This document shows positions 61,501 to 64,000 of a stretch of DNA of 64,000 nucleotides, piece by piece. Location of the stretch: positions 744,001 through 808,000 of the forward strand of contig NC_082613.1 of NCBI RefSeq assembly GCF_030936135.1, read 5' to 3'. The notes under the pieces are model-generated. The model was not told the DNA's origin and did not search any database. It saw only the letters and a program-made list of their open reading frames with translations. The position numbers and the translations under genes are program-made. Origin of the DNA: Gavia stellata (lineage: Eukaryota > Chordata > Aves > Gaviiformes > Gaviidae). Positions within the stretch are counted from its first letter, which is position 1. Every line of letters begins with the position of its first letter.

Positions 61501-61771
61501 GCCATAGGGCAAATCCCCCATGGCTGGGAGTGGGGCGCAGGGGCACTGCGGCGTGGGGGGCATGCGGGCTTACGCAGGCTGCCTGCCGCACGTGCTCGAA
61601 GAGGCGCTTGGCCGGGATGAGGAACTGGAGCAGGCAGCGGAGCCCATCTCCCCGGTAGCTCGTCTCCAGCAGCCGAAAGACCTGGCCCAGGACCGTGGGG
61701 GCCGTGGCTTCGAAGGGGGGGTAGAGGGCCTGAAGGGCACTCTGCACGGCTGCGTCCAGTGACCCGGCATC
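51617..61771 (-). CDS. KIAA1755: KIAA1755 homologue: SEC14-like and spectrin-like protein of the PLEKHG4 family; start codon exon not found
   Basis: Uncharacterised protein related to the N-terminal half of PLEKHG4/PLEKHG4B, DBS (MCF2L) and TRIO. Thirteen exons on the - strand join in phase: 61574-61771, 59754-61047, 59480-59644, 58637-58760, 58164-58257, 56951-57037, 56165-56281, 55697-55795, 55304-55452, 54001-54139, 53604-53726, 52667-52858 and 51617-52585, making 1,249 codons plus stop (human about 1,200). Order: a conserved N-terminal block ([20 protein letters not shown]), a second conserved block ([18 protein letters not shown]), a long Pro/Gly/Ser-rich linker, a SEC14-like region ([17 protein letters not shown] to [10 protein letters not shown]), spectrin-like helices (about 650-930) and a disordered acidic/Ser-rich tail. 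No DH or PH domain follows, so it probably lacks exchange activity (inference). The first coding base read is an internal Asp codon; the initiating Met must be in an upstream exon. Position next to TGM2 supports the name. Confidence 0.93.
52667..52858 (-). CDS. KIAA1755: KIAA1755 exon: spectrin-like helices
   Basis: 64 codons, [20 protein letters not shown] to ELGRFSGK, phase 0. In DBS- and PLEKHG4-type proteins similar helices precede the DH domain. Confidence 0.92.
52859..53603 (-). other. KIAA1755: KIAA1755 intron
   Basis: 0.75 kb. No other feature was recognised. Confidence 0.85.
53604..53726 (-). CDS. KIAA1755: KIAA1755 exon: spectrin-like helices
   Basis: 41 codons, [20 protein letters not shown] to NEFLIQAT. 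The donor GTATGT is chosen over continued reading because it joins in phase to [10 protein letters not shown] in the next exon. Confidence 0.92.
54001..54139 (-). CDS. KIAA1755: KIAA1755 exon: spectrin-like helices
   Basis: 46 codons after completing an Arg codon, [20 protein letters not shown] to EAEFSK. Acceptor CACCAG, donor GTGAGT. Confidence 0.92.
54140..55303 (-). other. KIAA1755: KIAA1755 intron with minisatellite
   Basis: 1.2 kb, containing the 19-bp tandem array at 54666-54951. The rest is GC-rich without recognised features. Confidence 0.9.
54666..54951. repeat. 19-bp minisatellite, 15 units, with 57-bp higher-order period
   Basis: Fifteen head-to-tail units of about 19 bp; one (unit 4) has 20. 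Two unit types are seen: GGAYGAGCGCAGCATCRCY and GGACATGTGYRGCATTGCT. The second type occupies positions 2, 5, 8, 11 and 14, so the array repeats as a 57-bp trimer. It lies between the two KIAA1755 exons 54001-54139 and 55304-55452. Because 57 is divisible by three, long open frames run through it on the - strand; these are by-products of the repeat. Confidence 0.95.
55304..55452 (-). CDS. KIAA1755: KIAA1755 exon: spectrin-like helices
   Basis: Encodes [20 protein letters not shown] to SASADV plus two bases. The pattern [12 protein letters not shown] is typical of the first spectrin repeat in this GEF family. Confidence 0.92.
55697..55795 (-). CDS. KIAA1755: KIAA1755 exon: spectrin-like helices
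   Basis: 33 codons, [20 protein letters not shown] to TLVGTQ, phase 0. Helical, heptad-like. Confidence 0.91.
55796..56164 (-). other. KIAA1755: KIAA1755 intron
   Basis: 0.37 kb. Nothing else was recognised. Confidence 0.85.
56165..56281 (-). CDS. KIAA1755: KIAA1755 exon: end of SEC14-like region
   Basis: 39 codons, [20 protein letters not shown] to GEWVQFFQ, phase 0. The motif with Leu-Thr-x-Glu-Leu and a final Trp-x-x-Phe resembles the end of SEC14-like domains in Rho GEFs. Confidence 0.92.
56282..56950 (-). other. KIAA1755: KIAA1755 intron with AT-rich island
   Basis: 0.67 kb. About 56,555-56,660 is strongly AT-rich (TTAATATTTCACATTATATTAATTAAAC) in otherwise GC-rich DNA. Confidence 0.85.
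56951..57037 (-). CDS. KIAA1755: KIAA1755 exon: SEC14-like region
   Basis: 29 codons, [20 protein letters not shown] to LPGVQ, phase 0. Acceptor CCTGCAG, donor GTGAGC. Confidence 0.92.
57038..58163 (-). other. KIAA1755: KIAA1755 intron
   Basis: 1.1 kb. No other feature was recognised. Confidence 0.85.
58164..58257 (-). CDS. KIAA1755: KIAA1755 exon: SEC14-like region
   Basis: Encodes [20 protein letters not shown] to LRSVQ. The ELTVVVDAR strand is typical of the CRAL-TRIO/SEC14-like fold in the DBS/TRIO family. Acceptor TTGCTAG, donor GTATGG. Confidence 0.92.
58258..58636 (-). other. KIAA1755: KIAA1755 intron
   Basis: 0.38 kb, GC-rich. Nothing else was recognised. Confidence 0.85.
58637..58760 (-). 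CDS. KIAA1755: KIAA1755 exon: SEC14-like region
   Basis: Encodes [20 protein letters not shown] to LYLCSLP with two bases over. Acceptor CCCTCAG, donor GTAAGG. Confidence 0.92.
58761..59479 (-). other. KIAA1755: KIAA1755 intron
   Basis: 0.72 kb. It contains the 11-bp tandem repeat at 58979-59033. Confidence 0.85.
58979..59033. repeat. 11-bp tandem repeat, five units
   Basis: Five copies of RCCCCAGTGCC, nearly identical, in a KIAA1755 intron. Confidence 0.9.
59480..59644 (-). CDS. KIAA1755: KIAA1755 exon
   Basis: Encodes [18 protein letters not shown] to LHSGIVCLP. It joins phase 1 on both sides. Acceptor CGGGCAG, donor GTACCA. The segment [19 protein letters not shown] resembles the entry to the SEC14-like region in PLEKHG4. 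Confidence 0.9.
59754..61047 (-). CDS. KIAA1755: KIAA1755 large exon
   Basis: 1,294 bases. It opens with [20 protein letters not shown] and passes through a conserved region to [10 protein letters not shown]. Then comes low-complexity Pro/Ala/Gly sequence with an embedded conserved-looking segment [20 protein letters not shown], ending [26 protein letters not shown] donor-like site at 60,107-60,108 and an acceptor-like CTGCAG before 59,965 occur inside it, but removing the 143 bases between would break the frame. Confidence 0.9.
61048..61573 (-). other. KIAA1755: KIAA1755 intron
   Basis: 0.53 kb between the first recognised exon and the large exon. Nothing else was recognised. Confidence 0.85.
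61574..61771 (-). CDS. KIAA1755: KIAA1755 first recognised coding exon
   Basis: 66 codons, phase 0 at both ends, [20 protein letters not shown] to EHVRQAAC. This block is characteristic of PLEKHG4 and KIAA1755. Acceptor TCCCACAG, donor GTAAGC. The only ATG at its 5' edge is in the wrong frame, so the start codon is upstream. Confidence 0.93.
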
Positions 61772-62784
61772 CTGTGGGAGGAAAGTGTCGCTGGTGGGGA
61801 GAGCGGCCTCGCGTCGGGATGCCGTCACCCCCCGCAGAGCCGGTGCCCACCACTCCACGCTGCACCGCGCCTCTGCCGGGTCCCCGGTATGCCCATGCTG
61901 GCAATGCCGCAGAGCCTGGGGGCTACAAACCTTCCTGGGCTAGAAACTGGGGAGGAACCGGGTGCAGAGCGCACTAAGCACCGCACAGCCGGGGCGCACG
62001 AACATGGCCGGGTCCGGTTCCCAGCACTGGGCTGTGGTTTAAGGAGCCTGAGATGAGCCCCGAGCGCAGCCTGCCGCCCCGCTCGGAAAGGCTGGCTGTG
62101 CGGAGGCGGAGGAGCCGCAGCAGCCAAGGGGTTAAACTGAGCCAGACACAGGAGCATGGGGATGTGCTGGGCTCAGCAGCTCGCTGTAGGAATGCAGCGG
62201 ATGGGAGGAAGGACAAACATCTGAAGATGGATAGAGTGTTTTGGTTCAGACTCATCGCTGAATTCGCCGAACTCAAAATTAGTCCTCCGAGCGTTTTCTG
62301 GGAAGCGCTTTGCCGGGTGACAGCCCCCTCCCCTGCACCGCTTCCAGACCGGGGCGAGGACACGGTTCCATGCCACGTGTAAGCTGGCGGTTCTGGGTTT
62401 GCTCTCCCAGCTTCGCAGGAAACATCGGCTGCGCAGACCCGGCTGGCGCCGCGGGTACACGGAGGGAAGCCATCAGACGGCCTCCGCTAAATCCCAGCTG
62501 TGTTACGGGCAGCGTGGGGGTGACTACAGACATGGCTGCCAAAAGGAGCCCATCGGCGAGCGGGAAAGACGGAGACTTGTCCAACTCCCTGGGGGGTATT
62601 TCTGCAGGAGAGGCTCAGATAAACAACAAACCAGGCTGGGGCTGGTGTCTGGGGGGCGGGTGGGCAAAAGGCACCTTTTCTGCTGGAAACGGTGCTGCTG
62701 CGGGAGAGAAGCAGGTTTCTGCTAGGTGCAGGGTCAGGCCCAGCCTGGCTGGCTGGGGATCTGCGGCTCTGCAGCGGGACGTCT

Positions 62785-62808
62785 CTCCTCCTCCTCCTCC
62801 TCCTCCTG
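62785..62808. repeat. CTC trinucleotide repeat
   Basis: About seven or eight CTC units upstream of KIAA1755. Confidence 0.85.
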
Positions 62809-62905
62809 CAGAGCATGGCGTGTGCCACCTCTGCCGGCCGCCAGCTACCGAGGCGACCCTAGCTCTGCCACCCGCTGCAGCCCGCGGCAAAGCCAAGGCC
62901 ATCAC

Positions 62906-63071
62906 CTGGGGCCGGGCCCCAGATGGAACGGCGGAGGGACCCCAGGGCCGCGGGCAGCACGTGGGGAGCTGCCACAGGGATGAGCATCGTCCCGGCAGCC
63001 GGGGCCACAGCCAGGTCCCGCACCTCGGTCAGCCACAGCTCGCTGTCGTCCCCGTGCTCCTGTGCGGGCAC
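62906..63071 (-). other. Weak candidate exon upstream of KIAA1755
   Basis: On the - strand a CTCCCCAG acceptor-like site precedes and an AG/GTGATG donor-like site follows a 166-base stretch that is open in one frame (PAQEHGDDSELWLTEVRDLA...). It ends in phase 1, which does not match the phase-0 start of the next KIAA1755 exon, so it is not simply the missing start exon. I do not recognise the protein. Confidence 0.2.
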
Positions 63072-63082
63072 CTGGGGAGTCA

Positions 63083-63126
63083 GGTGGGATTAGCTGAAGG
63101 TGGGATTAGCTGAAGGTGGGCATTAG
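63083..63126. repeat. 16-bp tandem repeat, two full copies and a partial
   Basis: GGTGGGATTAGCTGAA is repeated exactly at 63083-63098 and 63099-63114, followed by a diverged partial copy. Confidence 0.9.
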
Positions 63127-64000
63127 TGTCAGGCAGCTAATCCCTGGCCTGGGAGCCCATACAGAGACAAAGTGGCCTCCGTTAATTCAGCTTAATTAGC
63201 TTTAATGCGCTTTAGCTAAAGCACTTTGCAGTCACGCTTTGGTTAATTCTTCTTGACTTTTTCTCCGTGTCTCCACACAGAGATCTCCCGCCCTTGAGCC
63301 GGGCAGGAGGAGCCACGGGGCCTGGGCAGAGCGGGAGGAGAGCAAGTCCCTTCCTGGTGCCCTGACCTGCCAGCGCATTCCCCTGCCAGGCCTTCTGCAG
63401 GCCTGCCGTCGGACCGCTGGGCTTCTCACGCTTGGTCTTACTTCGCACAGTTCCTAGGAGGAATGGGAGACCTTGCTCTGGAAAAGCCGTGCTGCGGGGT
63501 AAAGCCCGGCTCCCTGCTCCACCTTGCTCCCGCGGGGCCCCGGCGCAGCCGCCCGCTCCCAGGCACCGAGCCCGGCCGGGCGCCCACCACCTCCCTGCCT
63601 GGCACCATGGAGCTTGGCTCCTTCCCTGGCCCAGCACGGAGGTGAGGAGCCACCGCCCGTACCAGCGAAGGGGGATCCGTCCAGCTCCTAATGCTGCCGC
63701 GAGAGATGGGCCAGCGCTGCCTGCCCTGCCGGCGCTTGCCTTCGCCAGAGCCCGCTGCCCAGAGCCACCCTTGCACAGCCCCGGCACATCCCAAAACCAG
63801 CTCTTTTGAAACCGGACTAAACTCTTACTGGCCGAGCTCATGCGGTGCTGATAAAAAAGCGAAAGAAAACAGAAAGAGAAGCCAGGTCCCCTGAGACCGG
63901 GGCCGCTGGGGCTCCGCTCCGGGCAGGCTGCGTCGTGGGGTGACGAGCAGCCCCAAACCCGGCCATTCCCCGGCTCGGCCGCGCTGCCGGGGAGGGCTCT

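Larger units (their letters stand above)
61772..64000. other. Upstream of first recognised KIAA1755 exon
   Basis: It should be the 5' intron of KIAA1755 and perhaps its promoter. No exon ending in a Met codon that would splice in phase to 61771 was found. It contains a GAG/CTC repeat, a 16-bp tandem repeat, a weak candidate exon (62906-63071) and an AT-rich patch near 63,160-63,245. Confidence 0.7.

Noticed and set aside
62906-63071. The missing KIAA1755 start exon
   Set aside because: Its frame leaves one base over, whereas the next exon starts in phase 0, and no ATG is present in the phase that would fit.

Overview
This is a vertebrate nuclear segment, most likely from a bird. It carries spliced genes with GT-AG introns, one CR1 LINE 3' end of the kind common in birds and other sauropsids, and the gene order RPRD1B(+) - TGM2(-) - KIAA1755(-), which is the order and orientation I know from human chromosome 20q11.23. 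The species cannot be fixed from sequence alone. There are no bacterial-type operons, CRISPR arrays, rRNA genes or convincing tRNA genes.

Layout. Positions 1-20,710 hold the 3' part of RPRD1B on the + strand: four coding exons (2730-2836, 4686-4812, 5845-6020, 18179-18328), AT-rich introns including one of 12.2 kb, and a 3' UTR of about 2.4 kb. From 20,711 to about 27,294 is an intergenic gap between convergent genes, within which base composition changes from AT-rich to GC-rich. From 27,295 to about 41,578 is a complete TGM2 gene on the - strand: 13 coding exons that join in phase into 689 residues, a TATA promoter inside a CpG-rich block, and an AT-rich 3' UTR. From about 41,700 to 51,094 is intergenic DNA with the CR1 fragment. 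From about 51,095 to 61,771 is the KIAA1755 homologue on the - strand: 13 coding exons giving 1,249 codons plus stop. Its exon carrying the start codon was not found. The last 2.2 kb holds short repeats and AT-rich patches.

The three genes do not form a pathway. RPRD1B binds the RNA polymerase II C-terminal domain. TGM2 is a calcium-activated, GTP-inhibited protein cross-linking enzyme. KIAA1755 resembles the N-terminal half (SEC14-like plus spectrin-like) of the PLEKHG4/DBS/TRIO family of Rho exchange factors but stops before any DH-PH module. They share only a conserved neighbourhood.

The points I consider most worth checking are: substitutions in the nucleotide-binding pocket of TGM2; a short open reading extension into TGM2 intron 10 that would make a 551-residue short form like the human one; the absence of a GEF module in KIAA1755; a 19-bp minisatellite with a three-unit (57 bp) higher-order period in a KIAA1755 intron; a perfect 20-bp inverted repeat in TGM2 intron 5; and several AT-rich islands in the GC-rich half that look like candidate conserved enhancers. 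I found no wholly new biological system here.
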